NCBI RefSeq assembly: GCF_018271995.1
Contig: NZ_JAGUCO010000012.1
Coordinates: 1 to 64,000, forward strand
Source of the DNA: Carboxylicivirga linearis
Lineage (GTDB): Bacteria; Bacteroidota; Bacteroidia; Bacteroidales; Marinilabiliaceae
Direction: 5' to 3'
Length of the DNA: 64,000 nucleotides
Numbering within the stretch: the first letter of the stretch is position 1; each line of letters begins with the position of its first letter. The notes beneath the pieces were generated by a model. That model had not been told where the DNA came from. It did not search any database and was given only the letters and a program-made list of their open reading frames with translations. This document shows positions 54,397 to 63,775 of this stretch, piece after piece. The translations under genes were made by a program, and so were the position numbers.

Positions 54397-55341
54397 ATGA
54401 AAAAGATTAACAGAACCGTAGCTTATTTTTTAATGGCCCTGGCAGGGTTTACAGCTTGTAGCGATGATGACGAAAATTCGTCGGTTGTTTTGGGCGATAA
54501 AGAAGGAATTGTATTGGTTACTTTCGGATCATCGTACGAAGCACCACAACAAACGTTTACCAATGTAGATACCAAAGCAAAAACTGCTTTCCCGGGCGAA
54601 GAAATCAGATGGGGATACACTTCAGATATTATTCTGAATAAATTACGTCAGGGTAATGGCGAAGGTAGTTTAAATGGTGTGATTATCGACAGAGATACCC
54701 CTGAGGAGTGTTTTGAAGTGATGGTACAGGAAGGCTATTCAAAATTTACCATCCAATCGTTGCACGTTATTCCGGGTGAGGAATTCGACGAGTTACAAGA
54801 AGCTGTTGAAGATCTGGAGACTAAGTATCGGGGTGTTGAGTGTTTGGTTGGTAATCCACTTTTAACATCAGATGCTGATATTAAACAAGTAGCCGAAATA
54901 ATGGCTGATAAATTTAAAGAAGCAGTTGCCGAAGGTCCGGTTTGTTTTATGGGACACGGAACCCCTCATACTGCCGATGCACAATATCTGAAGTTGCAAA
55001 CCGAATTGCAAGAAATCAATCCTAACTTCTTTGTCGGTACGGTTGAAGGCATCGGGTTTGAAGATGGTACAACTTCTATTGGCGGAATTATTAATGAGCT
55101 AGCAACTTTATCTCCAAAACCAACAAAAGTAACCATTTCGCCTATGATGTCTATTGCCGGCGATCATGCCAATAATGATATGAACGGAAATACTGGCGAG
55201 ACAGATCCGGAAGAACAATCGTGGAGAGAAAGATTAGAAGCAGAAGGTTACCAGGTTACTGATGTAATGAAGGGTTTAGGTGATTACGATGAAATTGTTG
55301 CCATTTGGATGCAGCATTTATCAGATGCCATGAATGACTAA
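54397..55341 (+). CDS. Exported CbiK-type chelatase lipoprotein
   Basis: 314 residues. Lipobox Cys21 (GFTACSDDD). The mature part is the CbiK fold of anaerobic cobaltochelatases: VLVTFGSSYEAP (39-50), QSLHVIPGEEF (120-130), and the three active-site residues His187 (FMGHGTPH), Glu217 (GTVEGIG) and His257 (AGDHANNDM). Known CbiK enzymes insert cobalt into sirohydrochlorin in the cytoplasm; a periplasmic form is described in Desulfovibrio. The lipid anchor puts this one in the envelope, so it may load or strip metal from an imported tetrapyrrole. It follows the receptor gene by 25 bases under the riboswitch and is longer than CbiK (264) because of a Gly/Asp-rich insert after the final active-site His. 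Confidence 0.87.
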   Translation: MKKINRTVAYFLMALAGFTACSDDDENSSVVLGDKEGIVLVTFGSSYEAPQQTFTNVDTKAKTAFPGEEIRWGYTSDIILNKLRQGNGEGSLNGVIIDRDTPEECFEVMVQEGYSKFTIQSLHVIPGEEFDELQEAVEDLETKYRGVECLVGNPLLTSDADIKQVAEIMADKFKEAVAEGPVCFMGHGTPHTADAQYLKLQTELQEINPNFFVGTVEGIGFEDGTTSIGGIINELATLSPKPTKVTISPMMSIAGDHANNDMNGNTGETDPEEQSWRERLEAEGYQVTDVMKGLGDYDEIVAIWMQHLSDAMND

Positions 55342-55369
55342 GAATAGTAGTGTTATGTTTTAATCTGCC

Positions 55370-55442
55370 ACATATGATTTCAGCCTGGCTGTTTCCTCTC
55401 CTACTTTTTAAAGAATAGCGATGGCTGATTTCATATGTTTTT
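55370..55442 (+). terminator. Long hairpin between the first chelatase and second receptor genes
   Basis: Arms ACATATGATTTCAGCC (55370-55385) and GGCTGATTTCATATGT (55423-55438) pair at 14 of 16 positions around a 37-base loop and are followed by TTTTT overlapping the arm end. It could be a partial terminator or an RNA-processing element that sets different levels for the genes before and after it. Confidence 0.4.
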
Positions 55443-55496
55443 ATGGTTTGTATTTAAACAGGGGAAATTCAATTAAGTAATTAAAGAGATTGGAAA

Positions 55497-57854
55497 GTGA
55501 AGTTTTTGATAATACACTTAATTCTATTTGCTTTTTTACCAATAGGTATTCAAGCACAAAATGTTTTTAACCTAACAGGAGAAGTCAGAGATACGGCTAA
55601 TATCCCCATTAGTCAGGCAGTGGTTGCCATTGAAGAAACTGCAATGGGTACTTACTCCAACAGTAAAGGTAATTACTCTTTAAAAATTCCTTCGGGTAAA
55701 TATACTGTAACAGTAATGGCCTATGGCTATCATACCCTAAAAAAAGATATAGAAATAAATAATAATCAAGTGATTCATTTTATTTTAAAAGATGAATCAA
55801 AAGAACTTACAAGTGTTGATGTGTATGGAAAAAGTGCAAGTCAACAACTACGTGAAAGTGCTTTTTCAGTCAATGCCATCAATATTAAAAAATTTACCAG
55901 TAGCTTAAATAATTTAAACACTTTAGTTGGCAGTAGTAGTGGTATAAAAATACGGGAAGATGGAGGAGTCGGGTCTGACTTTGATCTTTCTATTAACGGT
56001 TTAGCCGGTAACTCCATTCGTTATTTTATCGATGGAGTACCTCTTTCTTCCATCGGAAACGGTGTTACATTAGGCAATATACCTGTAAATATTGTAGAAC
56101 GCATTGAAGTGTACAAAGGTGTAGTTCCTGCATTTCTTGGAAGTGACGCTTTGGGAGGAACAATCAATATCATAACTAAAAAAAACAAAAAAAACTTTTT
56201 GGATGTTTCGTATGGAGTTGGCTCGTTTAGTACTCATAAAGCCGATTTTAATGCTCAATATATATCCCCAAAATCAGGTGTTTTTATACAACCGTCTTTA
56301 GGTATTAATTATTCCAAGAATAATTATTTAATGAAAGGGGTAGAGGTTTCCGATTACAGTGGTAGATTTCATACCGTAGATGCGAAACGTTTTCATGATG
56401 ATTTTTTCTCGGTTCTCTCTCAAATAAAGGTGGGAGTTGCAAAGAAAGAATGGGCTGATTTGTTTTCGGTATCAGCTTCTTACTTTTATTCTGATAAAGA
56501 GTTGCAAACAGGATCGCAACAACAATGGGTGCGAGGAGCTGCTACCCGTAGCAATAATTCGTTTAATATATCAGGGCAATATCAAAAACATAATTTTTTA
56601 GTAGAGGGTTTAGCGGCCGATTTAAGTTTAATGCACACCTGGGATAATAGAATAGTAACTGATACATCGTTTTATAAATATAAATGGGATGGTTCTAAAT
56701 CTTTTGAAGGAGATGGCAATGAGCTTAGAGGTGGCCCCAAATCAATCAGGCATATTGATAGACCTGTAACCATTGGTAGGGTCAATTTTAATTACTTATT
56801 GAATGATCGACATACATTCAATTTCAACTATTTAATAAATTATTTATCAAATAAGCGCTACGACGATCTGGATGAATCCTTTGAACCATCTGAAGATGTG
56901 TTGGGGAAACAAATAATTGGAATCTCTTATTCCCAAAGTTTTTGGAATAATAAATTGAATAACACCTTTTTTGTAAAAGATTATATTAATCATCTTAAAA
57001 TAGAACAACAAGATGACTATTGGATAACCGGTTCTGATGAAGTACCCAATTCATTTACTACCAATAATTGGGGCTATGGTTTTGGTTCTCGCCTGCAATT
57101 GAACAACCCCTTAGGTTTTAAAGTATCATACGAACAAAGTGTTCGTCTTCCTGTGGCCAGGGAATTTTTAGGGAATGGAACAACCATCGATGCTAATTTT
57201 AAGCTTCGACCGGAGAGTAGTGACAATATCAATGCAGGTGTTTTTGGAACACTTTATTTTACAGGAAAGCACTGCTTATTCTACGAGGGAGGCTTTTTTT
57301 ATCGAAAAGTAGAAGACTATATCCGTTTAATTGCTGCTCAAAATGAAGGAAACGGACAATATGAGAACAATAAAAATGTTACGGTAAAAGGGGTTGAAGG
57401 CGAATTTCGCTACAGCTATAATAATGTCTTACAGGTAATCGCAAACATTAGTTATCTGGAAGAAATCAATAAAACAAAGTATAAAGACGATGGAAAACCT
57501 GATGTCTCTTATAATCTTCAGATGCCTAACCGTCCCTGGTTTTATAGTAATGTACAATGTAATTATAGGAAAAATCAACCTTTCGGAGCTGAGGATAGTC
57601 AGCTGATGATGGCATACTATTTTCATTATGTGCACTGGTACTATCTTACATGGAAAGAATTGGGGGCTTATAATAAAGATCTTATACCCACTCAATATTC
57701 GCATGATATCCGTCTAACCTACTCTATAAAACAAGAAAAGTATAATATCTCGTTAGAATGCAATAATATATTTGATCGTACACTTTACGATAATTTTAGA
57801 ATGCAAAAGCCAGGTAGATCATTCTTTTTAAAACTCAGAATATTTATTAATTAA
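55497..57854 (+). CDS. Second TonB-dependent receptor
   Basis: 785 residues with a GTG start at 55497. A signal peptide ends near residue 20 (GIQAQN). An N-terminal carboxypeptidase-regulatory-like domain (about 24-95), a plug (about 110-235; SSGIKIREDGGVGSDFDLSINGL, GSDALGGTINIITKKNKK) and a barrel ending in IFIN follow. The genes downstream encode a DUF4374 lipoprotein and a PepSY membrane protein, a set found with iron-siderophore or heme uptake in Bacteroidota. The ligand may therefore be an iron chelate or porphyrin rather than B12. Confidence 0.85.
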   Translation: MKFLIIHLILFAFLPIGIQAQNVFNLTGEVRDTANIPISQAVVAIEETAMGTYSNSKGNYSLKIPSGKYTVTVMAYGYHTLKKDIEINNNQVIHFILKDESKELTSVDVYGKSASQQLRESAFSVNAINIKKFTSSLNNLNTLVGSSSGIKIREDGGVGSDFDLSINGLAGNSIRYFIDGVPLSSIGNGVTLGNIPVNIVERIEVYKGVVPAFLGSDALGGTINIITKKNKKNFLDVSYGVGSFSTHKADFNAQYISPKSGVFIQPSLGINYSKNNYLMKGVEVSDYSGRFHTVDAKRFHDDFFSVLSQIKVGVAKKEWADLFSVSASYFYSDKELQTGSQQQWVRGAATRSNNSFNISGQYQKHNFLVEGLAADLSLMHTWDNRIVTDTSFYKYKWDGSKSFEGDGNELRGGPKSIRHIDRPVTIGRVNFNYLLNDRHTFNFNYLINYLSNKRYDDLDESFEPSEDVLGKQIIGISYSQSFWNNKLNNTFFVKDYINHLKIEQQDDYWITGSDEVPNSFTTNNWGYGFGSRLQLNNPLGFKVSYEQSVRLPVAREFLGNGTTIDANFKLRPESSDNINAGVFGTLYFTGKHCLFYEGGFFYRKVEDYIRLIAAQNEGNGQYENNKNVTVKGVEGEFRYSYNNVLQVIANISYLEEINKTKYKDDGKPDVSYNLQMPNRPWFYSNVQCNYRKNQPFGAEDSQLMMAYYFHYVHWYYLTWKELGAYNKDLIPTQYSHDIRLTYSIKQEKYNISLECNNIFDRTLYDNFRMQKPGRSFFLKLRIFIN

Positions 57855-57867
57855 TATCTAAATAGCA

Positions 57868-59130
57868 ATGAAAAAAGTAAGTTTTTATTTAACGGCATGT
57901 ATCGTATTAGCATTAAACATGATTTTTGTCTCATGTGATGATGAAGGTACAAATATTGATCCAAATCCTTTGGAAACAGCTCATTTTGATATTTGGGTTT
58001 CTATAGGAGGAAGTGGCGGAATGGGATCCGACAATACTCTTCTGGTACAAAATACCAAAGAATTGGATGATGCTGAGACTGTCATTGATTTTAAAGGAAG
58101 CGGAGTAGATGTAACTGCTAAACTGTTTCAGGAATCTATAACTAAAGGTCAGTACTATTATCAAATTCCTCAGGAAAAAGATCGCTTTGGTAAATATAGA
58201 ATTGGATCTACCGGTATTGAAACGGTTAGTGAAATAGCTTTCTCTACTAACTCTTACAAAGACCGTCGTTATGCTCATGCCTGGATTGGTGAAACTACCT
58301 TAGTAATACTTGCTGCTAATGGCGATAAAGATGCCATTATTTGGACTAAGCTAAACACAACCGATATGACTATTATAGATGAAGGTACACTGGAAGGGCT
58401 AACTGATGATTTGGATGCATATAGTACTTCTGGTTTGGCTGATTATCGTGCCAGTGATGATATGATCTTGTATTCTTATTGTCATAGTAAATCAGCACAA
58501 CGTGATAGAGTTTATATGGCATTTATTAATGCCGATGATATGAGTGTTGAACATACTGCTGTAGATAACCGTGTTGAGTTTATGGCCGGAACTGCATATG
58601 GCCAATTATTGCAAGATAAAGCTTTCTTTGATGAAAACGGTGACTATTATTTAGCTTGTAATACAAAAATTGATGGCTATACCAGTACTACTCAGCAGTA
58701 TGGGTCATTGTTACGCATAAAAGCAGGTGAAACAGAATTTGATGACACTTATAGAGGATATACCACATCATCGGGTAAACAAGGAAAATTAGTTACCGTT
58801 CAATCATTAGAAAGTGGAAAAGCCCTTATATATGTACAAGATCCAATTTATACAGGTGCAGGAGAATGGGGAAGTGCATATAACTGCTACTATGCAATTT
58901 TGGATTTAACAACCGACGAACTTACAAAGTTAGATATTCCTTTTAGTCAAGGTACATTCTCGCAACGTTCTGTTATACTAGGAGATAAAGCGTATATCGG
59001 CATCAATCCTGAAGATTCAGAACCATGTGTTTATGTGTATGATATCAATAACGAAACCTTAACAAAGGGTATGACCATAACAGAAGGTTATGAGTTTGAC
59101 AGAATTGTGGCTATTGATGATGCCGAATAA
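57868..59130 (+). CDS. DUF4374 lipoprotein
   Basis: 420 residues. Lipobox Cys23 (MIFVSCDDE). The mature protein is all-beta with repeated blade-like segments, consistent with a propeller, and matches my recollection of the DUF4374 family (HFDIWVSIGGSGGMGSDNTLLV near the start; Gly-rich turns). It is probably outer-membrane bound and next to the receptor encoded 13 bases upstream. BtuG, which helps BtuB in gut Bacteroides, is also a propeller lipoprotein, so a surface capture role is plausible by analogy but not shown. Confidence 0.7.
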   Translation: MKKVSFYLTACIVLALNMIFVSCDDEGTNIDPNPLETAHFDIWVSIGGSGGMGSDNTLLVQNTKELDDAETVIDFKGSGVDVTAKLFQESITKGQYYYQIPQEKDRFGKYRIGSTGIETVSEIAFSTNSYKDRRYAHAWIGETTLVILAANGDKDAIIWTKLNTTDMTIIDEGTLEGLTDDLDAYSTSGLADYRASDDMILYSYCHSKSAQRDRVYMAFINADDMSVEHTAVDNRVEFMAGTAYGQLLQDKAFFDENGDYYLACNTKIDGYTSTTQQYGSLLRIKAGETEFDDTYRGYTTSSGKQGKLVTVQSLESGKALIYVQDPIYTGAGEWGSAYNCYYAILDLTTDELTKLDIPFSQGTFSQRSVILGDKAYIGINPEDSEPCVYVYDINNETLTKGMTITEGYEFDRIVAIDDAE

Positions 59131-59145
59131 TTAGTATAACCGGTA

Positions 59146-60618
59146 ATGAAAAAGTTTTTCATTCAAATACATAAAATAACAGGTTCAGTAATGAGCCTGT
59201 TATTCCTTTTTTGGTGCATGAGTGGTATTGTGCTATGTTTTAAAGGATTTCCTCATGCCAGTGTACAAAGACGATTAGAAAATCTCGAGTTTTTTTCGGA
59301 TGATGATTTTATTGACATTCAATGTTTATCAGAGTCATCGTCAGAAAAAGTGGAACTTGAAAAATATCAACAGAAAGCCATTTATAGAAATTATAAAGGA
59401 AGAAAAACACAGGTTATAACCGATGCTCATACGCTGCAAAAAGTAAGCTATTTTTCAAAAGCAAATGCTATCGAAGAAGCTGAGCGTTTTGTTAATGCTA
59501 ATGTGGTTCGCGTAGATAGTATCAGTAAATTAGATTCTTGGCTTCCCTGGGGATATTATAGACCATTGCTTCCATTCTTCAAATGTTATTTGGATGATGA
59601 TAAACATTCGGCAGTATATGTATCGTCAAAAACGGGAACGGTTATTCAGTACACTACACGTTATGCGCGATGGATGGCTCGTTTAGGGGCAATTCCACAT
59701 ATGATGTATTTTTACCAGATAAAACAGAATGGCAAACTTTGGCAAAATGTTATTCTGGTGCTTGGCCTGATAGGCATACTGGTATCTGTCTCGGGAATTA
59801 TAGCAGCTTTTTTTAGGCTTAAAAAAAATACCTCAGGAAAAATAATTGGTATTACTGTTTATAAAAAATGGTCATATAAGTGGCATCATATTTTAGGTCT
59901 TTTTATTGGTCTTTTCTTTTTAACCTTTTTAGTGAGTGGTATCTTTTATGCAAATGACATTCCAGGGTGGATTTCTGCCAAACCTGAGGGGAAATCACCT
60001 CAAAAGGCTTGGAATCAAACCATAAAGCAAGATTCGGTGATGCAGCCTCAGCAAATCTGGAAATTACTACCCGAAAAGTCAGGACTACGTAAAATTGCAT
60101 GGGGCACTGCAATGGGGGTGCCTGTAATCGAAGCCTATTACAACAATTATAAAAAGCCGATAGTATACGTTACGAATAATGATACACTAATTCCCTTTTC
60201 CATCAATCAAAAAGATATTGAAGCATATGCTTTGCAAACATTAAAAAATAAACAAGTATCTGTTGAACTGCAAGATAAATACGATAACTATTACAAAGCA
60301 TACGGGATGTATTATCATCCTCTGCCGGTATATAAAATCTGTTTAAACAATCGCTTTAATTCCAGTTTGTATATCGATCCACAATCAGGAAAAGCTGTGG
60401 AGTATTTCAATAACAATAAAAAAGCCAGACGTATACTGACTCGTGGATTGCATAAGCTTGATTTTTCAATCTTTAAGAATTACTCATGGTTACGAATCAC
60501 CATTTTAATTATTATTTGCCTTGGTGGATTAGTTGTGAGTTATACCGGGGTATTGTTAAGTTGGAAATGGTTAAAACGGTTGGTTAAATCCGGCAGAAGA
60601 AATATCAATTGCAAATAA
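59146..60618 (+). CDS. PepSY-associated membrane protein (FoxB/PiuB-like)
   Basis: 490 residues. Four or so membrane helices: SVMSLLFLFWCMSGIVLCF (about 15-33), NVILVLGLIGILVSVSGIIAAFF (about 201-224), WHHILGLFIGLFFLTFLVSGIFY (about 246-268) and ITILIIICLGGLVVSYTGVLLSW (about 450-472). Large periplasmic PepSY-type parts lie between them, and conserved His sits at the helix ends (KWHH, HK). Related proteins reduce ferric siderophores or help release iron at the cytoplasmic membrane. It follows the DUF4374 gene by 15 bases. Confidence 0.85.
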   Translation: MKKFFIQIHKITGSVMSLLFLFWCMSGIVLCFKGFPHASVQRRLENLEFFSDDDFIDIQCLSESSSEKVELEKYQQKAIYRNYKGRKTQVITDAHTLQKVSYFSKANAIEEAERFVNANVVRVDSISKLDSWLPWGYYRPLLPFFKCYLDDDKHSAVYVSSKTGTVIQYTTRYARWMARLGAIPHMMYFYQIKQNGKLWQNVILVLGLIGILVSVSGIIAAFFRLKKNTSGKIIGITVYKKWSYKWHHILGLFIGLFFLTFLVSGIFYANDIPGWISAKPEGKSPQKAWNQTIKQDSVMQPQQIWKLLPEKSGLRKIAWGTAMGVPVIEAYYNNYKKPIVYVTNNDTLIPFSINQKDIEAYALQTLKNKQVSVELQDKYDNYYKAYGMYYHPLPVYKICLNNRFNSSLYIDPQSGKAVEYFNNNKKARRILTRGLHKLDFSIFKNYSWLRITILIIICLGGLVVSYTGVLLSWKWLKRLVKSGRRNINCK

Positions 60619-60669
60619 AGGGCAATAACACTAGACTCGATACAAACGAAATACCGAAATAGTAATAAT

Positions 60670-61539
60670 ATGAAAACATTAAAAATCACGACGACACTGC
60701 TTTTTCTTGTAGCTATCTTTCAGTTGTCATACGCCAAAAAAGCGAACTCAATGGAAAAAAAAGGTATTCTTCTTGTAACGTTTGGTACCAGTTATGCCAA
60801 TGCTCAAAAAGCATACGATAGAATAGAAGACAAGGTAAAAGATGCATTCCCTGATACTGAAATTCGTTGGGCATACACAGCCAACTTTATACGAAAAAAA
60901 CTTCAAAAGCAAGGTAAACATGTAGATTCGCCTGCCGAAGCATTGGCTAAAATGGCTAGCGACGGCTATACTCATATTGCTGTACAATCGCTTTATATTA
61001 TTCCGGGTGATGAATTTAATGCGCTAAAGCAAACAGTAACAGCTTTTAATCATATGCCTAAAAACGCCAAAGTAGTATTAATTGGTGAGCCATTGCTATA
61101 TACGCACGAAGATATGTTGGCTACTCTCGATGCAATGTCTTCTGTTCTGCCTGAAAATATTGGAAAAAGTGAAGCCGTTGTTTTAATGGGACATGGAACA
61201 AGTCATCAATCTAATGTTTATTATCCCGGCTTTCAATATTATCTTTGGCAAAAATCACCATCCATTTTTTTAGGAACAGTAGAAGGATATCCTGAGTTAG
61301 GGGATATTATAGAAAAGCTGAAAGATCAAAAGATAAAAAAAGTATATCTACAACCGTTTATGTCGGTTGCAGGCGATCATGCTCAAAATGATATGGCTGG
61401 GGATGATGATGACAGTTGGAAATCGCAATTAGAGGCACAAGGTTTTGAAGTGAAAACGGTTCTAAAAGGATTAGCTGAATATGATGCAATAGTAGATGTT
61501 TGGATCAAACATTTAAAAGAGACCTTTGAAAAATTGTAG
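60670..61539 (+). CDS. Second exported CbiK-type chelatase
   Basis: 289 residues. A type I signal peptide (TTTLLFLVAIFQLSYAKK) without lipobox, so soluble periplasmic. The CbiK fold is full-length: ILLVTFGTSYANA (33-45), QSLYIIPGDEF (106-116), and active-site residues His175 (LMGHGTSH), Glu205 (GTVEGYP) and His237 (AGDHAQNDMAGDDDDSW). It differs from the first chelatase in having Tyr for His in QSLY/QSLH and in the compact end after His237, closer to bacterial CbiK. It lies 51 bases after the PepSY gene and 19 before btuF. It may serve a different tetrapyrrole or metal from the first. Confidence 0.87.
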   Translation: MKTLKITTTLLFLVAIFQLSYAKKANSMEKKGILLVTFGTSYANAQKAYDRIEDKVKDAFPDTEIRWAYTANFIRKKLQKQGKHVDSPAEALAKMASDGYTHIAVQSLYIIPGDEFNALKQTVTAFNHMPKNAKVVLIGEPLLYTHEDMLATLDAMSSVLPENIGKSEAVVLMGHGTSHQSNVYYPGFQYYLWQKSPSIFLGTVEGYPELGDIIEKLKDQKIKKVYLQPFMSVAGDHAQNDMAGDDDDSWKSQLEAQGFEVKTVLKGLAEYDAIVDVWIKHLKETFEKL

Positions 61540-61558
61540 AACATTCAAATGATGGCTG

Positions 61559-62716
61559 ATGGATATAATGAGAAACTTAAACATGAAGAATAAAAGAATA
61601 TTCAGGTTTAGATTTATTGGGCAATTAACAATGCTTTTTTTGTTAGTTTGGTGTGCATCCTGCTCCAACGGAAAGATGTCTGATACCAGTTGTGACTATA
61701 GCAAAATGCAATATGCCAAAGGTTTTAGTATCGATACATTTGATAATAAAACACGCGTTACCATTTTTAATCCTAAAGACCTATCCGGTGTGTTGGCTCA
61801 GTTCTATTTGCTTCCATCTAATTATGAGGGCAAACTAAAACCCAACGAAATTAAAGTTCCTTGTCAACGAATTATTTGCTTGAGTTCAACTCAACTTGCT
61901 TACTTAATTGAATTGGATGCCATTGATGGCGTGGCAGGTATTAACAGCAGCCGCCATTTATTTAATCAGGAAATCAAGAATCGGGTAAAGAACGGAAAAA
62001 TACTGCGTGTAGGTAAAGAAGGGGTGTTCGACACCGAAGTAATTGCTGCCATCAATCCCGATGTTATTTTTGTTTCGCCTTTTAAAACGGGAGGTTACAA
62101 TATGATTAAAAATATGGGTATTCCTTTGGTTCCGATGGCTGCTTACTCAGAGCATTTACCTTTAGGCCGTGCCGAATGGATTAAATTCATGTCGTTATTT
62201 GTTGATCAAAAGCCCAAAGCTGATTCCATCTTCTCGGATATTGCCAATAACTATAACCACCTTAAATCCTTAACTAAAAATATTAAAACCCGACCAACGG
62301 TTTTTAGCGGTAAAATGAAGGGGAGTGCCTGGTATGTGGCTGGTGGTGATAGTTTTTTTGCACAGTTATTTACCGATGCCGGAGCTGATTATGTAATCAA
62401 AGATAATAAGACTGGAGCCTCACCAATGGACTTCGAATCGGTATATGCATTGGCGCATAATGCTCAATATTGGCGTGTTTTAACCAGTTCGCCTCATGGC
62501 TTTGGCAAAAAAATGCTTAAAGAAGAAGATGAGCGATATGCCGATTTTGATGCTTTTAAAACCGGAAATGTGTTGGTGTGTAATTTAAGAGATATTCCTT
62601 ATCGCGAGGAATCAGGATTATGTCCTCAAGTTTTATTAGCTGATTATATTCACCATTTTCATCCCAATTTGCTACCTGATTATAAACCTGTTTACTGGAA
62701 AAAGATTGGAGAATAA
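61559..62716 (+). CDS. Cobalamin/iron-chelate ABC transporter substrate-binding lipoprotein (BtuF-like)
   Basis: 385 residues from the first ATG; the Met at 61583 gives a better lipoprotein signal (FLLVWCASCSNG). The mature part is a class III binding protein of the BtuF/FhuD type: QRIICLSSTQLAYLIELDAIDGVAGINS, EVIAAINPDVIFVSPF, and the C-terminal lobe DAGADYVIKDNKTGASPMDFESVYALA. It delivers the ligand to the permease encoded next, with which it overlaps by 11 bases. The riboswitch-led position supports a corrinoid ligand. Confidence 0.88.
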   Translation: MDIMRNLNMKNKRIFRFRFIGQLTMLFLLVWCASCSNGKMSDTSCDYSKMQYAKGFSIDTFDNKTRVTIFNPKDLSGVLAQFYLLPSNYEGKLKPNEIKVPCQRIICLSSTQLAYLIELDAIDGVAGINSSRHLFNQEIKNRVKNGKILRVGKEGVFDTEVIAAINPDVIFVSPFKTGGYNMIKNMGIPLVPMAAYSEHLPLGRAEWIKFMSLFVDQKPKADSIFSDIANNYNHLKSLTKNIKTRPTVFSGKMKGSAWYVAGGDSFFAQLFTDAGADYVIKDNKTGASPMDFESVYALAHNAQYWRVLTSSPHGFGKKMLKEEDERYADFDAFKTGNVLVCNLRDIPYREESGLCPQVLLADYIHHFHPNLLPDYKPVYWKKIGE

Positions 62717-63761
62717 TAATTTAAAAACAAACACTACGCTACTGAAGCTTTTGGCTGGAGTGGTATTGGTAATCATTCTATTTTTGATGAACCTGGCTTG
62801 GGGCTCGGTTCATATTCCGTTTAAAGGAGTATTGCAGGTATTGTTTGATAGCGATACACCAAATGTTGTGTGGAGCAATATACTTATACGTACCCGATTA
62901 CCACAAGCCTTAGTTGCTTTAGCAGCCGGATGTGCTTTAAGTATATCAGGCTTACTGATGCAAACGCTATTCAGAAATCCTTTGGCAGGTCCATCTGTTT
63001 TGGGTATTTCGTCAGGTGCCAGTTTAGGTGTCGGATTTGTAGTGTTGATAGCCGGTAATCTTTTCGGGTATTCCTTAAGTAGTGTTGGATTAGTAGGCGA
63101 TATGGCAGTGCTGATTGCGGCCTTTGTCGGAGCGTTGGGTATCCTGCTTATTATTCTAATGGTTGCTCGTCACGTGGGTGGTACACTCTCCGTTTTAATT
63201 ATGGGAGTGATGATTGGTTACCTTAGTAATTCGCTGGTTAGTATTATGAAGTTTTATAGCCTCGAAGAAGATATTCATTCGTATGTTATTTGGGGATTGG
63301 GTAATTTTGGTAAGTTGTCGTTAGATCGTGCCAACTACTTCCTGCTGTTTACACTTGCTGTATCATTGTTAAGCCTGTTTTTGGGTAAATGGTTGAATAT
63401 GCTTTCGCTGGGCGATAATTATGCACGTAACCTTGGATTACGAATCGAACGGTCTCGTTTTCTGATTATTATGTTATCAGGAGTTTTAACTGCCACTGTA
63501 ACTGCTTCTTGTGGCCCTATTATTTTTATTGGTATGGCTGTGCCTCATCTGGCAAAGATGGTTTCTAAAACTTCCAATCATTATATACTAATACTTAATA
63601 GTGCTATTCTGGGTTCGGCAACAGCTTTACTATGCAATTTAATTGCACGACTACCCGGATTCGACGGAGCGCTACCCATCAACTCAGTAACTGCTTTTGT
63701 GGGAGCGCCGGTAGTTATTTCAGTAATCTGGCGTCGTCGTCGCGATCAATTATCTGTTTAA
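62706..63761 (+). CDS. ABC transporter permease, BtuC/FecCD family
   Basis: 351 residues with a TTG start at 62706 that overlaps the end of the binding-protein gene. Ten hydrophobic helices with the FecCD signatures RTRLPQALVALAAGCALSISGLLMQTLFRNPLAGPSVLGISSGASLG and CGPIIFIGMAVPHLAKM. It forms the membrane channel of a BtuCD-type importer. Translation is coupled to btuF. Confidence 0.92.
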   Translation: MENNNLKTNTTLLKLLAGVVLVIILFLMNLAWGSVHIPFKGVLQVLFDSDTPNVVWSNILIRTRLPQALVALAAGCALSISGLLMQTLFRNPLAGPSVLGISSGASLGVGFVVLIAGNLFGYSLSSVGLVGDMAVLIAAFVGALGILLIILMVARHVGGTLSVLIMGVMIGYLSNSLVSIMKFYSLEEDIHSYVIWGLGNFGKLSLDRANYFLLFTLAVSLLSLFLGKWLNMLSLGDNYARNLGLRIERSRFLIIMLSGVLTATVTASCGPIIFIGMAVPHLAKMVSKTSNHYILILNSAILGSATALLCNLIARLPGFDGALPINSVTAFVGAPVVISVIWRRRRDQLSV

Positions 63762-63775
63762 ATCAATTTGTATCG

